Part shown: in pieces, positions 11,039 through 23,320 of the stretch | Numbering within the stretch: position 1 is the stretch's first letter | Layout: the number at the start of each line of letters is the position of its first letter | Assembly: GCA_034440635.1 (NCBI GenBank) | Contig: JAOTON010001669.1 | Location: 1,679,501-1,743,500 of the forward strand | Origin: Lepas anatifera | Lineage: Eukaryota > Arthropoda > Thecostraca > Lepadidae | Direction: 5' to 3' | Length of the DNA stretch: 64,000 bases | Translations under genes and position numbers: made by a program | The notes under the pieces: generated by a model | What the model was told of the DNA's origin: nothing | Seen by the model: only the letters and a program-made list of their open reading frames with translations | Databases searched by the model: none

Positions 11039-12005
11039 GCAGTCAAAAAGTTAGTTCCGGAGAGCCATTACTTTTAGCACACGGGTTAAGTGCATCTGCT
11101 TTTTTACTAAATATGTAGGCTGAAATTCTATCTTTCAATACATGTCTTATTTTCAGTAGTAGGCCTTTTAGTTTGGTCAAAATCGAGATTCCATCAAGTG
11201 GATTTTTAGAGACTGGCCCAAAATGACCGAAGCCACCAGAATCGAGCAAAGCTCCATCATAAGATTTTTGACGCTGTAGGGTAAATCGGCTCAGAAAATT
11301 CATCTAGAGCTGGGAAATGTGTTAGGGCATCAGGCTTTCTCGGATAGTGCAGTACGCAGGAGGGTGAGAGAGTTTAAGCAGGGTCGTAACACTGTGACAG
11401 ACAAAGCACGTGCTGGAAGGGCCACCACGCCGTGCGACACAGACCATGTCGCGCTCGTAGAAAATCTGGTAATAGCGGACAGACGTAGAACCATGGATGG
11501 AATGGCTGAAACACTGGGGATTAGTAGTGGAATGGTATCGAGCATCATTTTCGATAAACTGAAGATGTCCAAAGATTGTTCCAGATGGGTCCCGCGATGT
11601 CTCACGGAGGGTCAGAAAACTGTCCGACAAACCATCGATAAAATTGTCTGGATAGATACCTACGAGGAGGCGAGAGCTTCCTTCCTGATTGAGAAAGTAA
11701 CGGAGGCTGAGGGTTGGTTTCCTCTCTTTAACCTAGAGACCAAAAGTCAATAACTCCAGTGGAAGTGTGCTACCTCTCTGCCCCCCAAAAAAAGCTGCGC
11801 GTGCACTAACAGTATACCAGTCCACCAGTATGTTACACAATCTAGTGAATAAAGCTCCGCCAAGGCCATAGGAGGACTGGTTCGCCGCTGGGAGCGCTGT
11901 GGGGAAACGTGGGAAGTTTATTTTAAAGAATGAGTTGTCAATAGTTTTGATGGTACAATAAATGCTTGCGCTGGAGAGTTCCGGAACTTACTTTTTGACT
12001 GCACT

Positions 12006-12006
<1 letters not shown>
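11035..12006 (+). mobile_element. Internally deleted mariner-like element
   Basis: The terminal inverted repeats share the core GTGCAGTCAAAAAGT (left from 11037, right ending at 12005), extending to AGTTCCGGA with one difference in about 25 bases. Both ends abut TA repeats, matching the TA target of Tc1/mariner transposons. The length is about 970 bp against roughly 1.3 kb for a full mariner, because the middle of the transposase gene is missing. Confidence 0.92.
11223..11933 (+). pseudogene. Mariner transposase pseudogene
   Basis: A mariner transposase cuts and pastes its element at TA sites using a helix-turn-helix DNA-binding half and a DD34D catalytic half. From the ATG at 11223 one reading frame shows the N-terminal helix-turn-helix region (SAVRRRVREFKQGR near 11350), the second helix-turn-helix (ETLGISSGMVSSI near 11505) and the linker motif RWVPRCL near 11583. 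The first catalytic motif, normally GDE(S/T)W, reads EAEGW: the aspartate codon is alanine at 11706-11708. The rest of the catalytic domain is missing, and the C-terminal motif VRRWERC (near 11880) follows directly. Stops interrupt the frame at 11277, 11751 and 11850, yet the frame itself is kept to the final TGA at 11931-11933. It has about 237 codons against roughly 345 for the family, and is clearly inactive. Confidence 0.9.

Positions 12007-12046
<40 letters not shown>
12007..12046. repeat. TA microsatellite, right flank of the mariner relic
   Basis: A TA run directly after the right inverted repeat. With the run at 10996-11034 it indicates insertion into a pre-existing TA array. Confidence 0.95.
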
Positions 12047-12049
<3 letters not shown>

Positions 12050-13739
12050 GTAATTTCCAAAAGATAATTTTTGGTATGAGTTTGGGGCTCTGGTGTAAAT
12101 ACCCTCAAAGTTTTAAGGTTTTGTTTTGGGTTTAAATACACTTAGCTGCACAGCTCAAGACTTAAAGTTGCAAATTTTAAATTAAAAAAGCTGACAAGTT
12201 GCGCACTTTTGAGACTTAAGATATTACATCAGCAGTGTTTGATCAGTAACTGGTCCCGGCACAGCCCCCTTCCTTTAAACCCAGTCCCGGTTTGAGTCCC
12301 GCCGGGACCAATTTGGGTCGCGGGATTGAAAAGTACCACCCCTCTTTTGCATTGTGAAGGTGCACTGACTAAACGTATTGCTTATTTTTCTAGTATCTGA
12401 TATTATAAAATTTGTGGGGCCCGTCATCATAAAGCTTATGCACGTTGTGTTGAACAACTCATCCCAACAGCAAGAAGTTCGGATTTCGAATATTATTTGG
12501 TATCTTTCTGAAATAAGTGATACAGTACAGTGGAAACCAAACGCTACTTATTTTAGCAGGAAATTTCAAAGCTAGCTGAGGTTCTTTATGTAGGTTTTCT
12601 CAGGCCCTTTGTAGCACCTCTCCAATTTCTGCATATTTATAGCCGCTATTGTGCTGGACGTAATGCTTCTTTTTCTAGTAGCTGATCCTTTCCAACCGCA
12701 TATGAAATCGCACATTTGGGCCGAGCTTCGTCGGGTCTAGCCGGAACATGTGTTCAGCTTTCTCAGTTGGGTACTTAATAAGTTTTCTTCCTCAGAAACT
12801 TGTGTATTTTCTTTTCAGTTCCACAAAAAAACTGGTTTGATACTCTGCCTCAGTCACGGTCCTCTAAAGACGGCCATGTAAACTACACTAGATACAGTCA
12901 CTATGAGAAGACATTCTTGTAGTATTTTGTCTGGCAAAAGCATTGCTTCATCATGCTACATGATACATTTTTAGTACACTTGAGCATACAAAGACGACGA
13001 GAGGACAGCAGGTTTACATGTGTGCTATGAGACCCGGTGAGGCCGAGTCTGACGTGTGGCTGCTACAAACAAACCGGCATCACTTCAGCCCGCCCAAATC
13101 TCAATACTACTCCTACACAATTACGTGACACTGAAGGCGCCAAAGAAGCGATTACAACAAACACCGATGACTTCCAAATCCCTCTAAAAACCTCTGTAAT
13201 CCTTTAATACCTATAGCGAATACACTACAATTCTCAAATCTTAATGCCTAATTCAAGCCTTTATGAGTTCAAGGATATTTTATAGGATAGCATAGTATAG
13301 GCCAGTGCAAATTTTCTTTGTTTTTTTTGGGAGTCTAAAAAAATGTTCCATATATACTCCGGGAGAAAACAAATACAGCCTCTGCAGCTGCAGTGCCCTA
13401 AAACTATAATCTCTAAAAAAATCTGTATTTATCTAGTGTCACATTTAGGAAGTTCAATCGAACCGTATTTAGAACAATCGTGAATGACAATTCATAGCGG
13501 TTGACGCGCAAAGTTTATATGATCCCTCTAGAATAACGAAGCGCATTCCTTATGCTAAGCAAAATCATATTTTGGGACATCCGTTTCCTCTCTCTTTCTC
13601 TGTATGGTCCGAAATGTATTTTGTTCTTAGCACCGTTGACTAGGAATAAGCGAAGAAATATATCTTATCCCGTAGGAGGCATTCTTGAAATTTATAATAA
13701 CTTTTGGCCAAAGGAGAATGCGGAGGCAGTAGGTAGTGG
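12047..13739. other. No recognisable gene
   Basis: AT-rich to average sequence with no coding motif. Short patches with TCCCGG and GGGACC words at 12250-12320 may be decayed repeat. No boundaries could be set. Confidence 0.45.
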
Positions 13740-14113
13740 CAGTGGCGGATCTAGCCGACCGGTTTGGGACGGGAAAACCAAAGTCGAAAAGCAAAAAACG
13801 TCACGCACTGAAAAATTGCGCCACAGTATGACTTGCCGGTCGAGTTTGGGGTACTTGAGGCGAAAAGCAAAAAACCGCCCGGGGTAGAAAATATGGGCTC
13901 AAGATGCTTTTTCCCTATCTAAGACCCAATATTTACACTGAAATTAACTGGTGCTGCTTGAAGTTGAGAGTTGAAGCACCAAGATTTTGCTTATAAGCTA
14001 AAAGGAGCCGGGAAAATGGAAGCCAATCGCTTTGGGAGGGCAAAACATAGTTTTGCCCCGAGCTTTTCCGTTTGGGAGGGGGGCAAATGCCTTTCCCCCT
14101 GGATCCGCCACTG
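13740..14113. mobile_element. hAT-like non-autonomous element
   Basis: It begins CAGTGGCGGATCTAG and ends GGATCCGCCACTG. The flanks GGTAGTGG and GGTGGTCG (6 of 8 identical) are a candidate 8-bp target duplication. The interior closely resembles the element at 18998-19383, including the words AAGTTGAGAGTTGAAG and GCCCCGAGCTTTTC. The two are therefore one subfamily. Confidence 0.85.
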
Positions 14114-16229
14114 GGTGGTCGGAAGAACCTCAGAATGCGCGCGAGAGGAAACAGACGAAGGGGATCCACCGGCACATTGTACCGGTCAGAAATTATACCA
14201 AAAATAAACAAAACAACTCAGTTCTGTATGCCAAGTCGGGAGGAAAAGAAGAGCTGCATCTAGTTTTATCTTAACCAGCTACAACCTAAAGACTCCTTTA
14301 GCTGGAACGGCAGTTTCCTAGCTTGTTAGTCGCACAATTTGTGCTTACTTATTGTTAGGCATTTCCCCATGTTTGCGAGCCAGATAAGGAGCGCGCTCTC
14401 CACATGGATCCCCGTCACGTCCCTGAAAACGTTGCAGACGTGTAAGGTCTTGGGGCCAAAGAGCCAGGGAAGTAGTCTCAAAATGCTCAGAAAGATCTGG
14501 GAGAATTTGCAAGTGCTTAGAGACAACTGGAGAATGCCATACAGTCTTAAAGTACAAGGCTATCAGCTTGTGGTGGCATACAAGACACGTTTGGTCAGCA
14601 AAGTAGGTTTTATTGGTGTTTCTGAGACGCCAAACACGAGGAGCTATATTTAGGCACATGTTCAGCGAGTGATACATGCTGCAACGATATCAATGGCCAA
14701 GGGGGTCACGTTATAGAACTAGAAGATAGCTTCTGAAACAGCCTCTTGGGGATTATCAGTTGAGCTCATAGTAGAAAAGTCGGGAAAGATCCGCTTAGTT
14801 TTAGTGCCAATTATGCCGTGTATGACCCATGGCTTGTAGGCCAGGCGAGTGTCTGAGGCTGCTGGCAGCGGAGGGACGCGCCAGACACGCTGATGGTACC
14901 TGAACAGCTGCTTGCCATCGATTGGCTCACGCCACAGGCGGACAGCTCCGCTGCGGGCCCATCGTCGGCGTCGGCACCGCTCAAAGGTCAGGTACGCTTG
15001 CCAAACCGGAAACACCCGCCCCAAGTGTGCTCCCAATGTCAAAAGTGCAAGGGTTTATTGGTGAGTCATGTAGACGTCACGTGTTGCATTGGTGAGGCCG
15101 AGGGAAGAGATGGTGATTACTCCGTCCGCTGGGGAGGGAGAGGGCCGCGTCATTCATCACCACAGCTGCCAACATTGATATCCCTAATCCCAATGACGTG
15201 GTATGCTATGCCTTAGAATGTCATGCCAGGTAAGTTTCTCAAGATCCTTCTGAAGGACTATTCCAACAGAGTCCAGCGGCGTTCTGGTGGCGTTAAAACG
15301 TTTTCACTGAATCCGACGGAGACCTTGAGCCGTTTCGGATTAGTGTCGTTGCCGGATCAGTCGTCTAGCCACGTCCACCACATCCGCCCGCCGCTCTCCT
15401 AGCGCCTCGGCTGGAAGCTACTCTGCGCGGCGCCTGGGCGCTGACCACTGCTGCGGAGACTGGCCGGTTCCAGAATAGCGCACCATCCACCCGGAACCTG
15501 CCTGCCTCTTCGCGGGGCTTCAGTGCACATGGCAATAAACCAAACTCCAGACAGGATATTATCATTACCACACGTCTACGCTGACTGTCAAACGCTTTAC
15601 AGCGGTTCTTTCTGTGGCCTTCAAACTTAAAGGTTGAAATGATAGCTGATTTATTATTCTCGTTAGCCGATTCTTGGCGGGAGGAGGGGCTGATGAGACA
15701 TGTGGTACGCCTTGAGCGGGAACAAGGCCAATCCGGGGATCTGAGCGACACGGACCGGTAACGAAGAGTTCCGTGGCAATCGCACTGATCTCGGATCCCT
15801 GGTATGATTCCAGTGAAAGTGACAGCTTACTCTTAAGACCTGCTATAACTGCTATTGGTCAGGCAAGCTCATTGACTCGAGTGCGTTGTGTTTGGATTAA
15901 TAGGTACATTAACTGCAAGATCACACTCGATGTGAAAGATATCCTGCTAGGGGGCGGTCGTCTAAAAAAGAAAATGTGTCTGATAAATGTGGTGGTTGTG
16001 ATTTTCTATACTGGGCTGTTAAGAAACATTTGCATTCACATCTTGCTCACATATATTTGTATTCACATCTGGTTCAACTGGTTGTAATTTTCCGTCGCCG
16101 ATGTTCATATTTTATTTCAATTCAGCATAGGAGGAAACAATCATGCCACATCATCTGACTGCAAACTAAATTTGATTAAGATTTATTTAACTAAATTTAT
16201 GTGCATTGGATTAATGGGTTTTATCACCC
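14114..16229. other. No recognisable gene
   Basis: Open frames of up to 128 codons occur on both strands but overlap one another and show no known motif. GC-rich patches lie at about 14880-15000 and 15360-15500. No repeat shared with the rest of the window was seen. Confidence 0.45.
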
Positions 16230-17335
16230 TTCCCACTACACCAGGCCAAAAAAGTGTTGCCTCGGGGCTGGTTATTTCATGAAAAGCCTTGGCTGATCGA
16301 GGGTGGTTGTGAATACAAGATTGCATTCGCAATCATCTTTGATCAGATCTATCATTTGACAGACTTAAGCACTAATGATGACTCGAGTAATCAATTTGTC
16401 TTAATGCGATGACACACCTTGTCAACTTTAAAGGCATCTTCGGAGTAAATTCTAAGTCTTAGATTCACTAGGTTTTGGTACTCTTTCTTCATTGCTGCAA
16501 TCAGTGCGCTCTGTTCAATACAATCACATGCATAATCACATTCATTTAATGAGCATGTGTAAAAAACACAAACAATGTGGAAAATGCAGGGATAATGAAA
16601 AGTTCAAGGGCGTATGCATGCATATTTTTCAATTGTTTTCTCATCCAACCCCTACCAGGTTATTGGCACTTCCTTGGCTCAGCTTTATCACCTCTTTTAC
16701 TCTCCCTTCATTCCAAATAAGCTGATTGAACATGATGACACCATAGCTTTCTAAGAAATCAGCATTATATTGATAAAAGAAATTGCATGAGAGCATAAAA
16801 GCTTTCATAAAAAGCTTTCATAAAAAGCTACATCAAAAAAACATTCTCGCCCATCACAACTTAAAGCCCTAAAAGTATTAACATAAAAGTATCAATAAAA
16901 GTATTAATATACGTCAACTGAGTAACAGCTCCCTGACTTTGGTGAGTTACCATGGCATTAGCACAATTTTATTTGCAAATCCACCAGCACTACGTACGTA
17001 CATACCTATTTCAACTCGTATTAACACCAAGTTCTTCCCTCAATTTTTCTCACGTTTATTTTGCATGCACACAGATACAGAACTAAAGGTTTTACCACCT
17101 TTCTCACTACACCAGGCCAAAGAAAAAGTGTTGCCTCGGTGCTGATTATTTCATGAAAAGCCTTGGCTGATCCAGTATGATTGCGAATACAATGATGGAC
17201 GCGCGATTTAAGGCTTGGTAATCAATTTGTCTTAATGTGATGACAAAACTCGTCAACATCAAAGGCCTACCTAATCGAAGAAGATTTTAAGCCTTAGATT
17301 CACTAGATTTTGGTACTCTTTGTTCATTGCTGGCT
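16230..17335. repeat. Diverged direct repeat pair
   Basis: About 250 bp at 16233-16497 recurs at 17096-17332. Shared words include ACTACACCAGGCCAAA, AGTGTTGCCTCGG, TTTCATGAAAAGCCTTGGC, AATCAATTTGTCTTAATG and TTAGATTCACTAG. About 600 bp of unrelated AT-rich sequence lies between. This could be a local duplication or two copies of one dispersed repeat. No LTR signature (TG...CA ends, primer-binding site) was seen. Confidence 0.75.
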
Positions 17336-18405
17336 AGGTTTTCACAATCACATAAATATACTTGCCAAAAACGGCATCTTCATTTCAGATCTGTTAAGTT
17401 TAGCAAGCAGAGGTCGAAAAAAGTGTATAAGTGTCACCAACGGAATTTCAGGCCAAACTTATTTAACCATGAATACTGAGTCCTGGCACCAAAAATGTAT
17501 TATTTCCAGACCCTCTGTGTCCTTTTTAAATCTTAAATCTATACTGGCAGACTGAGCGTCAACTTCTCGCGCTGAGGTGCGGGCAGGCTTGCCTATTTTG
17601 TTGCCGACTTGATCTTTTTTTGTCCTCAACATTTTTGGCGAGTTGGTAGATTTTTCTAGTCTCTGTTATCAAGCTTTCTCCGAAAAGTCAGGCGGCACCG
17701 TTGATCATTGAATCAGTGTGATCAGAAACGTCGTGTTTTATCTAGAACTGTTTGTTTTTCTATCAAAGCTATGGTATGGGGTGTCAGTGGCACGTTTTAG
17801 AGCGAGGGTTCATGCTGACTAGAAGCACCAGTGATGCAGCACCTGTTCCGCACCATAAACAACAACAGCTTCAGCTTTGACCGTGATGTCCATTTAGAAG
17901 CGTGTGTTGCGAAATGACGCAGGTCAACGAAGATAGATGAGTTGACAAGGGACACACGACAGGCCGTTTTACCTGATTTGCAAGGGTTCCTCAACCCCGC
18001 TCTCTGACGGCCATCCAGACGGGTTTGACTTCACCCCAGCCTTGAGCTCGGCTGCATCGTTGCGTTCATTGCCTTTAGCGCTGCAATAATGCTGGTTTCA
18101 GACCTTCAGGGAGAGTTCTGCACGTGGGAGGAACGCACATAATTCGTAATTGTTCTCAATTCCTTACAGTTGAAAGCTAATGTGTTTGGTTGTGGGACGT
18201 CTGCCATCCCCAGGGGATGTTTGATGGCTGTGGGAATCTGGACGTCTAGACCTGACATGTACATTAGCTGTGCTACTGGCCGCTTTTTGTGAAATATCGA
18301 ATGCAAGGAATCATTGGTCGCTACATTTTTTTCGAAACTTATTCATTCAGAAAAGTGTTTAGAGTAAGATGGGTAATTATCGCAGTCATTTGAGATAGCA
18401 GTCGT
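17336..18405. other. No recognisable feature
   Basis: No gene, terminal repeat or tandem repeat was recognised. Confidence 0.45.
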
Positions 18406-18520
18406 CAGGGGCATAGCCAGAATTTTTCTCAGAGAGCGGGAGCGGCACCGGAAGAGGCCCCTGCGATAGCGCCAAAAGGCCCCTCTAGAACACAAAAATT
18501 TTGGCAAACAAACATAACAA
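18406..18520 (+). mobile_element. Truncated hAT-like element, CAGGGGCATAGCC end
   Basis: The left end CAGGGGCATAGCCAG and the interior words GGCCCCTGCGATAGCGCC and AAAAGGCCCCT match the complete element at 58212-58484. No right terminal repeat was found, so only this side is kept. The right limit is approximate. Confidence 0.55.
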
Positions 18521-18960
18521 TGCGAAATTGAGCGGCGGAGGCAGCTACTGTTGTTCAATCAAACAATTTTTCACGTTACTTAATCCCGAAAAGGCGCATT
18601 AAACCAGAAAGCCCCATGGATATCTCGACTGTGCCATGACAAGATATTTGTGTAAAAATATATTTATAATAATACATAGCATAATCTATATAATGTATAA
18701 CAAATTACTTTAAAACCAATCGTCGTCGACAAAAAGGCCTTAAGAGCTTCTTTTACCTGAAATGAGGCTCCTTCCGAAAAAGATGAAAACGCTTCAAAAT
18801 GTTATTTGCTTGTAGTCAAAGAGAGCCCAGCTAAACACTGAGGGTCCAGCTGGTCAGAGAAATGGCTGCTGAGCCCTGCTGGCTCTACAGAGCCCCATGG
18901 TCACGCAATGTTCTGCTGGTATCTGACGGCCCCCTGGAACTTGTGACGAGAACGACACAG
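18521..18960. other. No recognisable feature
   Basis: An AT-rich patch at 18650-18710, then ordinary sequence. Nothing recognised. Confidence 0.45.
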
Positions 18961-19775
18961 ATCAAGGTTAATAATGACCTTTCAGGGTAGCGTTGTACAG
19001 TGGCGGATCCAGCCGGTCGGTTTGGGGGGGTAAACCAAAGTTAAAAGGTAAAAAAGCAAAAGAACGTCACGCCGTGAAAGCTGCACTGCAATATCACTTC
19101 CCGGTAGGATTTTGGGTATTTGTGGCGAAAAGTAAAAAAAACGTCACGGGATAAAATATGGGCTCGAGATACTTTTTCCAGTCCAAGGCCCAATATTTAC
19201 ACTGAACTAAACTGGTTCTGTTTGAAGTTGAGAGTTGAAGTACCAAAATCCTGCTTATAAACTAAAAAGCAGTAGGAGGAAAAAGGAGGTCGGTCACTTT
19301 GAGGGGAAAACATAGTTTTGCCCCGAGCTTTTCTGTTTAGGGGCGAATGCCTTTTTATCCCCCTCCCCCTGAATCCGCCACCGATGTTGTATATCATTGA
19401 AATTCTTGGCACATGCTCGTCACTATGATACCAAAGATTTCTGTTTTTTTATCTCGTTCAAAAGTTATTAACAAACAATTACAAAACACATGATCTGTCG
19501 CGATCTCTGGTGACCTTGATATTGACCTGACCTCTAAATGGATACCAGCAAGCACATTTTTCCTTTTAAGAGCTTTCGAATGATGTTTGGAAACTTGATC
19601 TAGCTCTTCTAAAAGCCGAGTTACACCCTGGCTTTGTCAGCCTCATTTAAGAAGAACATAATCGCCTTACATGGGTTTAGCACTGACGTCATAAGTGACG
19701 CGCCTCTCATATAAATCGGCTCGGAATTATTCGCGAAAAGCCGAGGGGTCTGATCCCCAGGCGGTGAAGGGTTAA
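18961..19775 (+). mobile_element. TTAA-bounded element, family P2, 5'-truncated and interrupted
   Basis: It aligns to 50770-51294 (words GGTTAATAATG, TTGATCTAGCTCTTCTA, CCCAGGCGGTGAAGG) and ends in GGG-TTAA at 19772-19775. The start side is missing. A hAT-like element (18998-19383) is inserted, and sequence on either side of it joins up when compared with the intact P2 copy. Confidence 0.78.
18998..19383. mobile_element. hAT-like non-autonomous element nested in P2
   Basis: It begins CAGTGGCGGATCCAG and ends with a degenerate GAATCCGCCACCG. The flanks GCGTTGTA and ATGTTGTA (6 of 8) are the candidate target duplication. The interior is that of 13740-14113. Insertion into P2 shows it is younger than the P2 copy. 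Confidence 0.85.
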
Positions 19776-22243
19776 GAATAGGTCAGTGGATTATATCAAG
19801 TAAAAATATCAATTAATGATAAAGCTGCATCCACCCCTGCCTAATCAGTTAACTAATTTTGTATGGCATGCTCCCTCAAAACCGTTCGTCTTCTACGCCT
19901 CGAGCCATTTCTACAAAAATCGCTAGAAAAACTATGAGGTGCTTAGCTCCATGAGGACATAACCTAAGCTAAGACAAAACTAAATTATGAACGTTCTAAA
20001 AAGGTGTGGCATCAACAACCGAGCTCGACCGTAAACATGGGTCGATTTAAGAACCTGGTAGATAATCTTATTGGGGTGGGGGAGGAGAATAAGCCGAAAG
20101 CAGCAGCAGCTTTCCTGGTTCAACGAGTGTCGGACGATGTCGGATTTATATGGTGTCTGTTAAAAAATAAATATGGAGGGAAGTGAGGGCGTTGATGGGG
20201 TGAGAGGGTGTGCACGGGGATTATGCACAACTAAACTAACCCTTAACTGGAACAGTAAAAAAACATATAGCAATGCTACACCAAACAACAATTATACCAC
20301 CGTATAATGAATAAGGCGTTGAAAGCAAACTTCCTCAGCAAAACACCTGAACTCGCTGACTGGCTAACAAAGCTGACAATACCTGGCTGATAATAGTTAA
20401 ACTTTTGAAGAAAAGTTATATGCTTATGATGACTTACGAGATCTGCTGCTGTTGCGAACATTTACGGAAAAGTTAGCCGAAGCATAGGTATGGCAACTTT
20501 GGCCTGTAAATATGTATGTTCAAACACAGTCCTTCCATATCGCTTAATTTGTATATCAAATTCTGAGATGCAAAGGCTGTGTTCACGAGTGGAACAGGAA
20601 AAACACCATGAGGCATGTATTTCTCTGTGATTTTCCGCTATCCATTTCTTCCAATAGTAGGAATTCCAGCGGATCACGCCTAGAATTAGCCGAGTGACTG
20701 ACAAAAGACGGCCTGAATGGAAACGCCAACTAATATATTTATCACAGAGGTTGACAAATTTGATCATTGTCTTGCTGAACCGCATATACTGCCTGGCTGG
20801 GTCACCAGGCGCAGTGACGCTGACAAGAGCTGTGTGTGGGGGGGGACTCTGACCGAATCCGCAACGCTACCGATGACAAAAACTACGTTAATTAGGAGCT
20901 CGCTAGCCGTGTATCCGTCGAGGGGCGTGCCGGAGGTGCGAAATCCACGACTCCACCGGAAGCACTGGCAGAGAGTGGCGGGTGGCAGAAGTGTGAGGTG
21001 GATCACTGCACGAGCTTGCGGTCAACTCTAATATATCCGTTCCACATACGAGTAAGAACTCCACTCCTTTTGCGCCTCTGGCCCCAAAAGGGGAGAGGCG
21101 AGGGTGGAGCTGGCTGGGTGGCTGCTCTGTGAGAACGCAGGATCACCACCATCAGCGGTATGTTGGTGGCCACTGGCCGCACTTCCGCCACATCCAGAGC
21201 GGAACCGGCCGCGCTGGAACGACCCGGGACATGCGGCGGACTCCCCGTGTCCGCCGCAGGGCCCCGCGCCGCCCAGCAGCCTGCTGAAAAGCGGGCAATC
21301 GATGACGCCGCGACGCTTGGAATGGTTGGCCAGCCATCGATCCGCTGCGCCACATGTGTGACCCACGTGGGTTTACGCGCCAAAAGCGAGGCGGGAATCA
21401 GGCGGCGAAATGTGGCGGGAAATGGTCAGCGTAGAAATCGATACTGTTGCCAGTGGACGCGATACGTTTTACTTGTACCAGTATCGATCGGATATGGGTG
21501 TCGTCACCATCAAAACAGTAGAGAAGGTCACAGGGAATGTTCAATCCTCTACCGACACGAAACTTTCAAAGATAGACCAAAATCCGTTCGCTGAGTGGAT
21601 TCTGCCATACCAGCTCATTGCGCTTTTTGAACATCATCCCCTGACGAGGATGTAGGTCTCACCCTTTAGAATATTTCCAGGGGGAAGGAATGGGAACTTG
21701 CAAGGACTGAACCACAGTTTTCTCAATATATACATATAAGAATCGATGATGAGGCTCTGGATGGCAGATTCGTCTAACGCGCACGTTCGGTTCAATCACG
21801 TCACCCATGGCTGCGAGCAGAGGTATGGATTTCCGAGACAGAATCATTGGTGGTGTCCGAATTAGGCGCAATGTCGATAACCATCCCATAACAAAAAAAT
21901 GAAAACACTATGGCATCTGTCTAGTTTCCACACAGAGAGCGGTGTGTTCCATGGTTCCATAGTTCCATAGCTCTATGGAATTAGATGAATACTTATTTCA
22001 TATATTTGGGAGGTGAAATTAAATGAAGATAATTTCATTAATGCCACGGGATTAAGCCCAGGCAAAGTAGGGATTTGGCGCCATTTCCCAGGCCAGACTG
22101 GTTCATTCTCCTCCCCTTTCGACGCTGTATAACCCAGATGTTAGTGTCAGTAAACCAAAACCAATACTAGAAAACATATTGAACGGGGTAGTGCCAGAGA
22201 AAAGAGCTTACAAAGGTAGTTTATTAATCCACGTACTTGCCTT
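19776..22243. other. No recognisable gene; GC-rich island at 20.8-21.4 kb
   Basis: Between about 20800 and 21420 the sequence is GC- and CpG-rich with long frames open on both strands (up to 144 codons). None has a motif I recognise, so I do not call an exon. At 21964-21979 a small inverted repeat TCCATAGCTCTATGGA occurs. Confidence 0.45.
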
Positions 22244-23224
22244 TTAACCCTCGCCCCGGTAGGGGGCGTTTGAACACCCCCTCCCTCTGGTTTTTCCGGC
22301 GGCACGAATAAACAGAGGCGCGAAGCGCCGCCGTACCAGGCACACCTTATCCTTGATCAATCTCGCGACTTTCCTCAAAATTCTAAGGTTGGGTCATCTC
22401 AGGTCAGGTCACCATTGCAGTTCAAGGGACCTTACCTCCAAAAATGTTTAAGGTGGCATAAGTAAAAAATGGATGAATCTATCGGATTGAAACTTATATC
22501 ACATAATGGGCCCACCGAATGCTTTAAAATTTATTCCGGGATTTTTCAAATCAATAAACTAGAGTCAGGTACGGATCATGACCGTTCCATTGGAAATGCA
22601 TGGGCAAAACAGAAATTGGGCTGTATTTGTGTAGATACAGCTGCGAATACCTTAATATTCTCCAAATGTTAGTATCCTGGGCCCGCTTCCAGGTTCATGT
22701 TGCAATTTTTGTCCTGTGACCTTTGAGAGGTCATCTGGGCTACTTAAGCAGGATCAATAACTTTGCCGGAAATAGCTTTTTAGAGCTTTTATTTTGATAC
22801 CACTACGTTTGGATTGCTATTGCAAGTCGATTGATATCCATATTGACTATGCTAGGTTGGATAGTGGCCTTGACCTGACCCTAGGTCAGGTATTTTTTAT
22901 TACGTAGAATAGTTATATAATACATCATTTGATTTTCCCTATTGAGAGGAAGCGAATAGTTCCTAAGAAATGTTCTAACTCCACCTGGCACACGCTAGAG
23001 CCCGGAAACTCTTCTGTAACTTGCCACCGTCTTTGACCTGTCATGACCTCAATATTGACCTGAGTCAAAAAGTGGCCAATGTAGTTTCTTCATGAATTTG
23101 TATGAGCTATCCAGCAGCTTTCGCTTTTTTTTGCTATCCTGCATAGGAGCTGAGTTTGAGGGGGTGTTTGAACGCCCCCCACCATGGTGAAAGTGGCTCG
23201 GAGGCCCACCGGGGCGAGTGTTAA
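22244..23224 (+). mobile_element. TTAA-bounded element, family P3
   Basis: It starts at TTAA-CCC (22244-22250) and ends at TTAA (23221-23224), 981 bp. Matching subterminal palindromes centred on GTTTGAAC lie at 22268-22275 and 23166-23173, each inside G and C runs. A GC hairpin lies near 22317. A block CCATTGG next to a TGACC half-site near 22580 aligns with P1, P4 and P5. No protein is encoded. Confidence 0.85.
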
Positions 23225-23320
23225 TGCATCGCTGCTGTTTAAATTTCTTAGCATACTGTGGCATGGGTATTGCGAAGACATCTGAACATTTACACAGCTG
23301 AAAACATAAGGCTAACGTGG

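Noticed and set aside
11938..12141. Minus-strand frame with an alternating Ile-Tyr run
   Set aside because: It is the translation of the TA microsatellite.
16230..17335. LTR retrotransposon
   Set aside because: The direct repeats lack TG...CA edges, a primer-binding site and any coding sequence between them.
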